DNA of 40,501 bases from an uncultured Eubacterium sp. (GCA_945910225.1 CAMDYG010000021.1:1-40501), one strand, 5' to 3'; shown: positions 25,596-33,889, counted from the first letter of the stretch. The notes: generated from the sequence alone by a model not told the origin. Numbers and translations are program-made.

Positions 25596-26195
25596 ATGAA
25601 TATTGTATGTTTAGACCTTGAGGGCGTTCTTGTACCAGAGATATGGATTGCATTTGCTAAGGAAAGCGGAATCCCAGAGCTTAAGAGAACAACAAGAGAC
25701 GAACCAGATTATGATAAGCTTATGAACTGGAGACTTGGAATCCTTAAGGAGCATGGTCTTGGTCTTAAGGAGATTCAGGATACTATTGCTAAGATTGACC
25801 CAATTCCTGGAGCAAAGGAATTCCTTGATGAACTCAGAAGCATAACACAGGTTATCATTATTTCAGATACATTTACACAGTTTGCTACTCCACTTATGAA
25901 GAAGCTGGGCTGGCCAACTATATTCTGTAATTCACTTGAAGTTGCTGACAACGGAGAGATTACAGGATTCAAGATGCGTTGTGAGCAGTCAAAGCTTACA
26001 ACTGTTAAGGCTTTACAGTCTATCGGTTATGATACTATTGCGTCAGGAGACAGCCACAATGACTTGGGAATGATTAAGGCAAGCAAGGCTGGTTTCCTCT
26101 TTAAGAGTACAGAGCAGATCAAGGCTGATAATCCTGGATTAGAAGCATTTGATACATACGATGAGCTTTTAGCTGCTATTAAGAAAGCACTTTAA
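25596..26195 (+). CDS. thrH: ThrH-type phosphoserine phosphatase / homoserine phosphotransferase
   Basis: A 199-residue HAD-superfamily enzyme. The N-terminal motif is CLDLEGVLVPEIWIAFAKESG, with the ThrH-specific D-x-E instead of D-x-D, followed by TTRDEPDYDKLMNWRL, motif II ISDTF and the acidic motif SGDSHNDLGMI. ThrH of Pseudomonas dephosphorylates phosphoserine and can move phosphate to homoserine. ATG 25596 is chosen over ATG 25578 because GAGGAGA lies just before it. It probably contributes to serine or threonine synthesis. Confidence 0.9.
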   Translation: MNIVCLDLEGVLVPEIWIAFAKESGIPELKRTTRDEPDYDKLMNWRLGILKEHGLGLKEIQDTIAKIDPIPGAKEFLDELRSITQVIIISDTFTQFATPLMKKLGWPTIFCNSLEVADNGEITGFKMRCEQSKLTTVKALQSIGYDTIASGDSHNDLGMIKASKAGFLFKSTEQIKADNPGLEAFDTYDELLAAIKKAL

Positions 26196-26223
26196 GATAC
26201 TGCCGAAGGTAAAAGGGGTTACT

Positions 26224-27021
26224 ATGTTAATAGAAGAAATATTCAAGCAGGAGCAGGAGCGATTCATTAAGGAGAATCTGCTTACTGATGAAATGCTTGA
26301 GTTATTAAAAGAAAATATTATGCCGTTTAACACTCTGATGGCTTATTACAGATGTGCCATTATGGAGGTTGAGACTAAGTTCAAGGTTCTTAATGAGGAG
26401 TTCTCATTACAGTATGACAGAAATCCTATTGAGAGTATCAAAAGCAGGATTAAGTCGATGGACGGCATATTTAAGAAGGCAAAGAAGAAAGACATTCCTA
26501 TAACAATGGAGGGTATTGAGGAAGGCATAAGAGATATTGCGGGAGTAAGAGTAATATGTTCTTTCCCGGAAGATATCTATATGCTTGCTGACTGCCTGTT
26601 AAAGCAGGACGATGTAGTGCTTGTTGAGAGAAAGGATTATATCAAGAATCCTAAGCCAAGCGGATACAGAAGTCTTCACCTTATAATTGAGATACCGATA
26701 TTCCTTCAGAATGAAAAGAGAATGATGAAGGTTGAGGTTCAGCTTCGTACTATTGCCATGGATTTCTGGGCAAGTGTGGAGCATAAGGTCCGTTATAAGA
26801 AGAATATTCCTGATTCTGAGGCAGAACAGCTTGCAGCAGAACTGTCCGCATGTGCAGACCAGATTGCAGCAATGGACAATAAGATGGAAGAGATTCGCCG
26901 TAGAATTGCAGAAGCGGAAGAAAGAGAAGCTAAGAATAGTCCGGATAAGCAGCCACAGACAATTGGTGGAGCAATGCTTAAAAAGAGGCTGGAATCGGGG
27001 AGGTTTCCCTTTAAGAAGTAA
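26224..27021 (+). CDS. Small alarmone synthetase (RelA/SpoT domain, RelQ/YjbM-like)
   Basis: A 265-residue protein with only the (p)ppGpp synthetase domain: KSRIKSMDGIFKKAKKK, DIAGVRVICSFPEDIYMLADCLL, KPSGYRSLHLIIEIP, and VEVQLRTIAMDFWASVEHKVRYKK. No HD hydrolase, TGS or ACT domain is present, so it belongs to the short single-domain group that makes pppGpp or ppGpp. The C-terminal part is a charged helix. AAAAGGGG precedes the ATG, 28 bases after thrH. The palindromic island follows directly. Confidence 0.92.
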   Translation: MLIEEIFKQEQERFIKENLLTDEMLELLKENIMPFNTLMAYYRCAIMEVETKFKVLNEEFSLQYDRNPIESIKSRIKSMDGIFKKAKKKDIPITMEGIEEGIRDIAGVRVICSFPEDIYMLADCLLKQDDVVLVERKDYIKNPKPSGYRSLHLIIEIPIFLQNEKRMMKVEVQLRTIAMDFWASVEHKVRYKKNIPDSEAEQLAAELSACADQIAAMDNKMEEIRRRIAEAEEREAKNSPDKQPQTIGGAMLKKRLESGRFPFKK

Positions 27022-27033
27022 GTAAAAATATAT

Positions 27034-27236
27034 TGGCTCCCCGGAGAGGGGGCTGAGTGAGGCTGTATGGTTTAATTGAAAACGCGCTCCCGCTCGGGCG
27101 AAGACGCAGCGGGTACTAAGTTTGTGAGGATTTGCCGCCTTTCGGCGGCTCTCCCCACGCACTAAGTACCGGCGTCTTCACACGGTTTTCAATTAAACCA
27201 TACAGCCACACCCAGTCCACAACCCGGGGAGTTTTT
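27034..27236. repeat. About 200-bp GC-rich imperfect palindrome
   Basis: Perfect 23-bp arms at 27061-27083 and 27185-27207 are flanked outward by weaker pairing to CTCCCCGG (27037-27044) and CCGGGGAG (27224-27231), and inward by GAAGACGC / GCGTCTTC and GGTACT / AGTACC, closing on GCCGCC-TTTC-GGCGGC at 27134-27149. The right end runs into TTTTT. Composition is far richer in GC than neighbouring genes. It begins 12 bases after the alarmone synthetase stop and could end its transcript, but its size suggests a mobile-repeat-like element or a structured RNA. Confidence 0.8.
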
Positions 27237-27242
27237 ACTTCC

Positions 27243-27327
27243 AGCGTTGGGTGTTTGCACACCCTCGCTGTTGTGGCGGCGGGGTTTCTATGGTGTAGGG
27301 CGGTTGACAAACTGCCGGGGAGTTTTT
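27243..27327. repeat. Hairpins and repeated end sequence between the two palindromes
   Basis: CAGCG-TT-GGGTGT and ACACCC-T-CGCTG form a hairpin at 27243-27270. GGCGGTT and AACTGCC pair at 27299-27316. CCGGGGAGTTTTT, the right end of the first palindrome (27224-27236), is repeated at 27315-27327. The stretch links the two palindromic elements. Confidence 0.55.
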
Positions 27328-27342
27328 GGTGGTGGTGTGGTG

Positions 27343-27573
27343 TGGCTTGTGCGGATAGGGAATCGGAGTGGAGGTGTAAGTGGAGTTTAGAGACTGCTGG
27401 GATTTTGTGAGATGTGCAGCAATTTTCGCACACGATGTGCGAAAAAGGCGCTCACCGAGCCATGGAGGGCGAGTGGGCGCCGGTTGCGGACGGTGTCGAT
27501 AACATGGACAAAATCCATGCAGACTCTTAACGACACGCCCACCTCCACTCCGATTCCCTATCCGCACAAGCCA
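27343..27573. repeat. Element bounded by perfect 34-bp inverted repeats
   Basis: Arms at 27343-27376 and 27540-27573 are exact reverse complements over 34 bases. Inside lie further hairpins: TTTTCGCACA / TGTGCGAAAA (27423-27445), GGCGC-x-CAC / GTG-x-GCGCC (27447-27481) and CATGGA / TCCATG (27503-27519), with GTGTCG / CGACAC enclosing the last. The 231-bp unit ends 31 bases before the next start codon. No transposase is present; target duplications are not evident. MITE-like element or structured RNA. Confidence 0.75.
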
Positions 27574-27604
27574 CCACTTACCGGACACAAAAAAGGAGGA
27601 TATT

Positions 27605-28009
27605 ATGAAGGTTATAGCAATTGTTGATGATGATTATGGAATTATGTTTAATAACAGACGTGTTTCTAAGGACAGTGTTCTGAATGAGCATATTGTTAAG
27701 ATGCTTGATGGAAGGAAATTGTGGCTGTCTCTTTATAGTAAACAGCTTTTTGGTGATTATGATAATCTTGAGGTTAACCAGGAGTTTGGATTTGCTGGGA
27801 AGGATGATTTCTGCTTTGTTGAGGATTCAGAGATAGTATCTTATGAGAATATGGTAGATGAGATTATTCTTTATAAATGGAACAGAAAATATCCATCAGA
27901 TGTTACATTTCCAAAAGATTTTTTATCAGAGTTTAATATGGAAAGTTCAACGGATTTTCCGGGAAATTCACATGAAAAGATTACAGAAGAAAGATATGTA
28001 AGAAAGTAG
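27605..28009 (+). CDS. Hypothetical protein, 134 residues
   Basis: Not recognised as a characterised family. It is an acidic soluble protein, starting MKVIAIVDDDYGIMFNNRRVSKDSVL, with no signal peptide or membrane helix. AAAAAAGGAGGA lies just before the ATG, so expression is likely. The nuclease lipoprotein gene follows after 15 bases and is probably co-transcribed. The upstream GC-rich inverted-repeat element ends 31 bases before its start and would lie in the leader of its mRNA if the promoter is further upstream. Confidence 0.65.
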   Translation: MKVIAIVDDDYGIMFNNRRVSKDSVLNEHIVKMLDGRKLWLSLYSKQLFGDYDNLEVNQEFGFAGKDDFCFVEDSEIVSYENMVDEIILYKWNRKYPSDVTFPKDFLSEFNMESSTDFPGNSHEKITEERYVRK

Positions 28010-28024
28010 TTAGGAGTTTGTTGT

Positions 28025-28957
28025 ATGCGGAGCAGAAAAAAAGAATTCAGACGGGTGGCATGCCTTTTATTAATATTGCTGGCAGTTGTGAATGGAGCAT
28101 TTATCAGTGGATGTTCTTCAAAACAAAAGAATATTAATTCAGAGCAGGTAACTGTAGATAAGACGGAAACCCCGGATATAACATCACTTAAATATCAGGG
28201 AAAAGCCTATACTGTAATTAATGATAACAATCCGGACTTTACAGAGCCGGACATGACAACAGATTCGTTTGAAACATATGGAGAACTTGATGAACTTGGA
28301 AGATGTACTACAGCATATGCTAATATTGGAAGAGATCTGATGCCAACAGAAAAACGTGGAACTATTGGAGAAGTTAAACCCTCAGGATGGCAGACAGTAA
28401 AGTATGATAACGTTGATGGAAACTATCTGTATAACAGATGTCATCTTATAGGCTATCAACTTACAGGGGAAAATGCTAATGAGAAGAATCTTGTAACGGG
28501 AACAAGATATCTTAATGTTGAGGGGATGCTGCCATTTGAGAATATGGTAGCCGATTACATAAAAGAGACGGATAATCATGTGTTGTACAGGGTAACGCCT
28601 GTATTTGATGGAGATAATCTTGTTGCAAATGGTGTGCAGATGGAGGCAAAATCTGTTGAAGATAATGGCGATGGAATACTATTTAATGTGTTTTGTTTCA
28701 ATGTACAACCAGGGATATCAATAGACTATTCTAATGGAAACAGCCATCTTGATGCTTCTGTATCAGAGAGTGATCCAGAAACATCAGATTCTGCCAATAT
28801 ACAGACTTATATATTAAATACTAACACCAAAAAGTTTCATAAAGAATCCTGCAGCAGTGCCCAAAACATGAAGTCTTCTAACAGACAGGAATATACTGGA
28901 AAAAGGCAGGAGCTTATTGATAAGGGATATGAACCTTGCAGTGTGTGCAAACCATAA
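28025..28957 (+). CDS. Secreted DNA/RNA non-specific endonuclease lipoprotein (EndA/NucA-like)
   Basis: A 310-residue surface lipoprotein: basic start, hydrophobic stretch at 11-27 and lipobox ISGC with Cys30. The nuclease domain (about 50-235) carries the beta-beta-alpha-metal motif YNRCHLIGYQLTGENANEKNL with catalytic His140; this branch has N-R-C-H where classic enzymes have D-R-G-H. The C-terminus (about 255-310) has YILNTNTKKFHKESCSSAQ and GYEPCSVCKP, a small Cys-rich domain resembling the Ada-type metal site found on other Firmicutes nucleases. Likely roles are degrading extracellular nucleic acid or DNA uptake. AGGAG precedes the ATG. Confidence 0.88.
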   Translation: MRSRKKEFRRVACLLLILLAVVNGAFISGCSSKQKNINSEQVTVDKTETPDITSLKYQGKAYTVINDNNPDFTEPDMTTDSFETYGELDELGRCTTAYANIGRDLMPTEKRGTIGEVKPSGWQTVKYDNVDGNYLYNRCHLIGYQLTGENANEKNLVTGTRYLNVEGMLPFENMVADYIKETDNHVLYRVTPVFDGDNLVANGVQMEAKSVEDNGDGILFNVFCFNVQPGISIDYSNGNSHLDASVSESDPETSDSANIQTYILNTNTKKFHKESCSSAQNMKSSNRQEYTGKRQELIDKGYEPCSVCKP

Positions 28958-28992
28958 GTTAGTGGGACTTATATGAATGTCCCAACTAACTT
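28956..28992. terminator. Bidirectional hairpin between nuclease and pepT genes
   Basis: AAGTTAGTGGGAC (28956-28968) pairs with GTCCCAACTAACTT (28979-28992) with one bulge, around a 10-base loop. It sits between convergent genes and overlaps the last codons of pepT. It lacks a long T run on either side. Confidence 0.55.
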
Positions 28993-30180
28993 GATAAGCA
29001 TTGTGACTGTCATATCCATGGCTTCGGCTGTAATATGCTCATATGGTCCATGGTAAGCGTGACCACCAGTTCCAAGATTAGGACAAGGCAGCCCTTTAAA
29101 ACTGAGCTGGCATCCATCTGTACCACCACGGATAGGAAGAATCAGAGGTGGTACGCCAGCCTGCTCACAAGCCTTTTTGGCGTTATCAATCAGGTTCATG
29201 CATGATTGAATTATTTCGGACATATTTTTGTACTGATCTTTAATTGTGAGAGTGACAGTTCCGTTACCCCATTTATCATTCAGATTCTTTTCTATTAATC
29301 TTAGAGTAGCTTTTCTTGCTTCAAAAGAGTTCTTATCATGATCCCTTACTATATAATTAAGATGCGCTTCACTTACATCCCCAGACATACTTATAAGGTG
29401 ATAGAAACCTTCGTAATTTTCTGTACCTCTTGGTGTTTCCATAGATGGGAGTGAATTATTGATCTCCATTGCTACAAGGCTTGCGTTGATCATGGTGTCT
29501 TTGGCAGAACCGGGATGAACATTAAAGCCTTTTATATCAAAATCAGCTTTGCAAGCATTGAAGTTCTCGTATTGAATTTCCCCTTCGGTATCGCCATCAA
29601 TTGTATAGGCATACTTTGCACCAAATTGTTCTATATTAAAATGTTCAGCTCCCATACCGATTTCTTCATCTGGAGTAAATGCAACACAGATTGTTCCGTG
29701 AGGAATGTCATTGCTTTGCAGATATTCAATGAGTGTAAGTATTTCGGCGATGCCAGCTTTGTCGTCAGCACCAAGAATAGTACTGCCATCAGATGTTATA
29801 AGTGTACGTCCCTTAAGATTTCTTAAATGTGGGAATACATCAGGATCAAGAGTTATACCGGCAGGAAGAGAAAGCATTTCTCCATTATAATTGTGAGTTA
29901 TAACAGGAGTGATATCATGATTACAATAATCGGACACAGTATCCATATGAGCAATAAATCCAATGGCGGGAGCATTCTCATGGCCTTTTGTGGCAGGAAG
30001 CTTTGCGTACAGATAACATTTGTCATCAAGTATTATGTCCGATAAATTCAATTCTCTCATTTCATTTTCAAGATATTGTGCTAATTCAAACTGGCATGCA
30101 GAAGAAGGCACAGATGTACTGTTCTCATCACTGGGTGTACGGAATGAAACATATTTTAATAAGCGTTGATAGGCTTGCAT
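28969..30180 (-). CDS. pepT: Peptidase T (tripeptide aminopeptidase)
   Basis: M20B zinc peptidase of 403 residues that removes the N-terminal residue of tripeptides in the cytosol. Zinc-ligand and catalytic motifs are visible: FIAHMDTVSDY, GADDKAGIAEI, FTPDEEIGMGA, TIDGDTEGE and the late histidine in GTGGHAYHGPYEH; the opening MQAYQRLLKYVSFRT is typical. The ATG at 30180 is chosen over one at 30234 because GGAGG lies 8 bases upstream of it. Divergent from the broken KAP NTPase. Confidence 0.96.
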   Translation of the reverse strand: MQAYQRLLKYVSFRTPSDENSTSVPSSACQFELAQYLENEMRELNLSDIILDDKCYLYAKLPATKGHENAPAIGFIAHMDTVSDYCNHDITPVITHNYNGEMLSLPAGITLDPDVFPHLRNLKGRTLITSDGSTILGADDKAGIAEILTLIEYLQSNDIPHGTICVAFTPDEEIGMGAEHFNIEQFGAKYAYTIDGDTEGEIQYENFNACKADFDIKGFNVHPGSAKDTMINASLVAMEINNSLPSMETPRGTENYEGFYHLISMSGDVSEAHLNYIVRDHDKNSFEARKATLRLIEKNLNDKWGNGTVTLTIKDQYKNMSEIIQSCMNLIDNAKKACEQAGVPPLILPIRGGTDGCQLSFKGLPCPNLGTGGHAYHGPYEHITAEAMDMTVTMLIKLVGTFI

Positions 30181-30283
30181 AAGAATTACCTCCAATAATC
30201 TGATGTGTATATAATAACACATTTGACAAAACATTTAGCATATTGTGTGCTATAATAAAAGAAATTATGCGTTTTAATAATAT

Positions 30284-31674
30284 ATGGAGGGAACGAAAGA
30301 TGGCAAATCAATAGGAGTAACGGATATTCCATGTAAATCAGATAAGGACGACCAGCTTGATATTGCGAGGTATGTGGATGGGTTGCAGAAGTTTATTATG
30401 AAGTGTCCGACACCAATGTCAATTGCAATACAGGGAGACTGGGGAACAGGAAAAACATCTACAATCAATATGCTTCAGAAGAAGCTTGAGAAAGAGAATA
30501 AAATTAAATGCGTGTATTTTAATACATGGCAGTATTCCCAGTTCAGTATGGCAGATGATCTGTATTTTTCATTTGTGAATACACTTGTAAAGAAATGCTG
30601 TGATTATCAGGAAAAAGCAAAGAACGTGAAAGCCAGTTTACAGAAGCTTGGAACAAGTCTTATAAATAATGTTGTCAAAGAAAATGTTGGAATTGATATC
30701 GGGGATTACTTCAAAAAGCAAGAAGAAAAGATGGAAAGCGTTGAGAATTTAAAAGAAGAATTCAGAAAAATGATTGATTCCGAAGTTGGCAGTGATGGAC
30801 GAATAGTTATATTTATTGATGATCTGGACAGACTTACACCAGGTATAGCCGTTGAATTATTGTTGTTAATGGTGTAAGAAGCAAGTATGGAGAAAGTGTA
30901 TCACAGGAAAAGTGCAGGAGCTTTTTCGATAAAATAATACAGTTACCTTTCAGACTGCCTGTTGAACATTATAGTCTGAACAAGCTTGTAAGACAGACTG
31001 TAGATGGATTAGTTATGGAACAGGATATTGATGCGCTTGCAGATTATATAGGCAACGAATTAGTATATAATCCAAGAGCGTATAAAAGACTTGCTAATTC
31101 ATTTTTCCTGATAGAGATGGGAATGGATGATTACACAGAAGATGATATCAAGGATATTATAAAGGCACTTAAAAAGTTTGATTCATTTATGAGTAGAATT
31201 TCAGAAAAACATAATGGCAGGGATGAGATTAATAAACATCTTACGGATGTGCTGCAGATGACTTCTATAACCAGTGTGGCAGCTTCTGATGAAAAGACAG
31301 AAAGAAAAAAAGCTATTAAGATTAATAATGTGGTTATTAATGACAATGGTTCTGACATTGATACACCAACTAATGCTATAGTCAAAGTTTATAAAGAATT
31401 TCTTGGTAAGAATAAGGAGCTGATTGACAGTTATATTGAATATGAGCGGAGAATGTTAACTAAAGAAGACAGACATGATGCATTCTTTAGAAACAGGCAG
31501 GAATTATGTAAGGATAATTCTGGAAACACAGTATATATCGGACTATCAAGCAGTACTAGTGATAAAATGACATTCGTTGGAAAGTTATGTAAATTTATGA
31601 AGTGCAAAGATAAAAAGGCTCATGTTATATGGAAATATAATGATGAAGTAGTATATGATTCAGAACAGAGATAA
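30284..31674 (+). pseudogene. KAP-family P-loop NTPase, broken by internal deletion and frameshift
   Basis: The first part (30284-30877) has IPCKSDKDDQLDI, Walker A GDWGTGKTS (about residue 51) and Walker B IVIFIDDLDRLTPGIAVELL, then runs into TAA. From 30868 another frame continues with NGVRSKYGESVSQEKCRSFFDKIIQLPFRLPVEHY and on through 31674. In KAP proteins a segment of roughly 20-30 residues, ending in AIDY-like sequence, joins these two pieces; it is missing here. GGAGG at 30286-30290 best serves ATG 30300, whose frame stops after four codons, suggesting a second lesion at the start. KAP NTPases often occur in phage-defence or membrane contexts. TGCTATAAT at 30248-30256 is an extended -10 promoter. 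Confidence 0.8.
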
Positions 31675-31733
31675 TGTCAACTTTTTGTACATTTTTTTCG
31701 TATAATTAAATATAACAGAAAGGGGGCATAATT

Positions 31734-32900
31734 ATGGAAAAGAAAAAAATAATGATTGTCGGACTGGAGATAATTGTTATATGTGCGGTTATGCTTGTAA
31801 TAGTATTAGCTCAGAAGAGAAAGCAGAATTTAATCAAACTGGATATTGGTGATACTAAAGAAGCAACAGAAAATCAGAATTATTGGAAAATGGGCGTACA
31901 TAATATGGCAAAGGGAGATGACGGATATTATTATCTTCAGGATAGCGGCGAAGGAATGCTTTTAAAGAAATTTGATGGTAAGACAGTAACAGTAGTATGT
32001 ACTAAAGATGGCTGCACACATGAAACCGATGATTGTGATGCCAGATTTACAGCAGATTATCTGAAAAAGACATTGTATTATTATAATGGACATATATTTA
32101 TGATTCGTGTAGAAGACAGCATGGCAAAGCTTGTTCAGATTAATAATGATGGAAGTGAAAGGAAAGATGTAGCTGATCTGGTTAAAAATCATGGAGATGC
32201 AACGCTGTCACTGGTATTTAATGATAACTGTGTATATGTATATGACAATACTGGAACACTAGGGATGGATAAAGATAATACTAATATAATCAGAAAAGTG
32301 GATTTGGCAACTGGAGAAGCATCAGATGTATTTACGCATGAGTCTAAGAACAGCGCAATAATTAATGCAAAGAGTTATGGCAACAAGCTGCTTTTTGAAG
32401 AATTTCAGTGGTCAGTAGATAAGAGAAGCTTAAAGATGACAATGGAGCATCAGCTTAATTATTATGACTACGATTCAGGAAAAACAAAAGAATTATCTAA
32501 GAGAAATATTTCTGATTATTATATAAATATGGAAAGTGGCAAACTATATTTCTTTGAGGTTGGCAAAGGACTTTATGTACAGAATCTCAACGGCAAGAAA
32601 GTTAAGTGTCTGTATAAGGCGGATGACACAATACAGACAGCAACACTTTCTTATGATGGACAATATATCTATATGTCTAATGATGGATTTAAGAGTACAA
32701 CTAAAGTCTCTGAAACGACAGATAAGAAGATTCTTGTTGTAGATAAAAAAGGAAGTCTTGTTAATACATTAGATGTAAGCAATATGGATACAGTGTATTT
32801 TGGAGATGAAAATTATCTGTTTGGAATGAAATCCGGAAAGCTTGTATATATGGAAAAGAGTTCGATTGCAGATAATTCTCAGTGGAAAACAGCCGAATAA
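31734..32900 (+). CDS. Membrane-anchored extracellular hypothetical protein (beta-propeller-like)
   Basis: A 388-residue protein with one N-terminal membrane segment at about 6-26 (IMIVGLEIIVICAVMLVIVLA) and an external domain of repeated short beta units such as GDDGYYYLQD, NGHIFMIRVED, YDYDSGKTKELS and DGQYIYMSNDG. That pattern resembles DUF5050 or propeller proteins. A CTKDGCTHETDDCDA cluster near residue 95 recurs in many clostridial proteins of this kind. AAAGGGGG precedes the ATG, and TATAAT stands at 31701-31706. Function unknown; it probably faces the cell surface. Confidence 0.72.
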   Translation: MEKKKIMIVGLEIIVICAVMLVIVLAQKRKQNLIKLDIGDTKEATENQNYWKMGVHNMAKGDDGYYYLQDSGEGMLLKKFDGKTVTVVCTKDGCTHETDDCDARFTADYLKKTLYYYNGHIFMIRVEDSMAKLVQINNDGSERKDVADLVKNHGDATLSLVFNDNCVYVYDNTGTLGMDKDNTNIIRKVDLATGEASDVFTHESKNSAIINAKSYGNKLLFEEFQWSVDKRSLKMTMEHQLNYYDYDSGKTKELSKRNISDYYINMESGKLYFFEVGKGLYVQNLNGKKVKCLYKADDTIQTATLSYDGQYIYMSNDGFKSTTKVSETTDKKILVVDKKGSLVNTLDVSNMDTVYFGDENYLFGMKSGKLVYMEKSSIADNSQWKTAE

Positions 32901-32924
32901 TTACATATAGTTTATTTATTCGGC
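32892..32924. terminator. Hairpin formed by the ends of two convergent genes
   Basis: GCCGAATAA (32892-32900) and TTATTCGGC (32916-32924) are exact reverse complements. Both genes end in Ala-Glu-stop with the same codons, so the palindrome is built from their last codons. The 15-base loop is AT-rich; there is no clean T run. Confidence 0.4.
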
Positions 32925-33401
32925 AATACCTTCAGTTTCAACTTCTGGTGAAGTCTTTCTTACAAATATTGCTCTGAATATAAGTCTTACAAGTGGTCCA
33001 CAATAAAACATCTGATAACAGATTGCCATAGGGAAGTTCATTGCCCACGTCTTAACCCACATGCCAAAAGATGGTTCTTTGAAGAGAAATGTTGCAACAA
33101 GACTCATGATTGGACACATAATGCAGCATATACATATTGATATTGCATATGTGATAAACTGAGGTCTGTCAGTCGGACGCATAACTGTGAATGCAAGCAT
33201 TCTTGCAATCTTTCCTACAACGAAGAATTCGAGTATGAATGCAACAGGAACCATGATTGGTAATTCATGTGTTGCAGCTAAGAAAGTAGTACCATTTACA
33301 GTACCTGTGTTGAGAGCAACATTATATACGACCATTCCATAGACCATAATTGTTGCCATAATAATTGTGAAAATAACATCCTGAAACTTGTTTTTTGGCA
33401 T
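32916..33401 (-). CDS. DUF2798-type small membrane protein
   Basis: A 161-residue protein with four hydrophobic segments, arranged as two similar halves (each with a hydrophobic helix, a short polar piece and a second helix), as in DUF2798 proteins. It begins MPKNKFQDVIFTIIMATIMVYGMVVYN and contains LPIMVPVAFILEFFVVGKIARMLAF. AAGGAGG precedes the ATG. Function unknown. It diverges from the riboflavin leader. Confidence 0.75.
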   Translation of the reverse strand: MPKNKFQDVIFTIIMATIMVYGMVVYNVALNTGTVNGTTFLAATHELPIMVPVAFILEFFVVGKIARMLAFTVMRPTDRPQFITYAISICICCIMCPIMSLVATFLFKEPSFGMWVKTWAMNFPMAICYQMFYCGPLVRLIFRAIFVRKTSPEVETEGIAE

Positions 33402-33503
33402 AAAAAATCCTCCTTAATAATAACTTAAGCAAAACATGTGTTGTTCGTTATCATCCGGAGGATGTGTCGTTTCCAATATAACCATATTTAATTGTGCTGT
33501 GGT

Positions 33504-33533
33504 ATAGTAGCATAATTAAAGGAAAAATGTCAA
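33504..33533 (-). promoter_or_regulatory. Promoter of the DUF2798 gene
   Basis: On the minus strand, consensus TTGACA (33533-33528) and TACTAT (33509-33504) are separated by 18 bases. The leader to the ATG is about 95 bases and contains the small hairpin CATCC-TCC-GGATG. Confidence 0.6.
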
Positions 33534-33551
33534 GAAAAATTAAAAGAATAC

Positions 33552-33579
33552 TTGATTTTAAAATAAATGGGTGTATACT
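33552..33579 (+). promoter_or_regulatory. Promoter of the riboflavin operon
   Basis: TTGATT at 33552-33557 and TATACT at 33574-33579 are 16 bases apart. Transcription would start near 33586, about 17 bases before the FMN riboswitch. Confidence 0.65.
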
Positions 33580-33602
33580 ATAAACAATTTAATACATATT
33601 AA

Positions 33603-33717
33603 ACTTCAGGGCAGGGTGCGAATCCCTACCGGTGGTAAAGCCCACGAGCCGAGGCGCAAGCCAGAGCATGATTCGGTGTAATTCCGAAGCCGACAGTAAA
33701 GTCTGGATGGAAGAAGT
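33603..33717 (+). promoter_or_regulatory. FMN riboswitch (RFN element)
   Basis: The conserved RFN sequence is complete: CAGGGCAGGGTGCGAATCCC, ACCGGTGGTAAAGCCCACGAGC, the GAGGCGCAAGCC arm, ATGATTCGGTGTAATTCCG, AGCCGACAGTAAAGTC and GGATGGAAGAAG. P1 is ACTTC (33603-33607) with GAAGT (33713-33717). A terminator follows at 33784-33818. It should reduce expression of ribDEBAH when FMN is plentiful. Confidence 0.97.
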
Positions 33718-33783
33718 GATAGTAAAGTTAGTTATTCATAATAGAATGGATAAAGTGAATAACTGGCATGGATGTGGATACTG

Positions 33784-33818
33784 GCTCTGAGATGATTATT
33801 TTGTCTCAGAGCTTTTTT
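33784..33818 (+). terminator. Riboswitch-controlled terminator
   Basis: A perfect 9-bp stem (GCTCTGAGA, 33784-33792, with TCTCAGAGC, 33804-33812) is followed by six T. It lies 67 bases after the aptamer and is the expected expression platform. Confidence 0.85.
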
Positions 33819-33839
33819 AGTTGCCTGAATATGGTGTTG

Positions 33840-33889
33840 GTATTAGAAGATATTAGAAAATATTAGGTAATATCAGATGGTATCAGATA
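33840..33889. repeat. Five 10-bp tandem repeats in the ribD leader
   Basis: Five consecutive decamers begin at 33840, 33850, 33860, 33870 and 33880 and follow a consensus of [AG]TAT[TC]AG[AG] plus two variable bases. The 10-bp period keeps them on nearly one face of the helix. They stand between the two terminators. Confidence 0.65.

Noticed and set aside
27034-27573. Group II intron or insertion sequence
   Set aside because: No reverse transcriptase or transposase frame and no recognisable domain V; kept as an unclassified palindromic island.
26599-27588. Open frames of about 90-190 codons across the GC-rich palindromic island
   Set aside because: They follow the inverted repeats on both strands, have low-complexity or basic/proline-rich text and lack ribosome sites; they reflect high GC with few stops.
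33402-33500. Small guanidine-type riboswitch in the leader of the DUF2798 gene (CATCC-TCC-GGATG)
   Set aside because: The required paired hairpins with ACGR loops are not present; only a small palindrome is seen.
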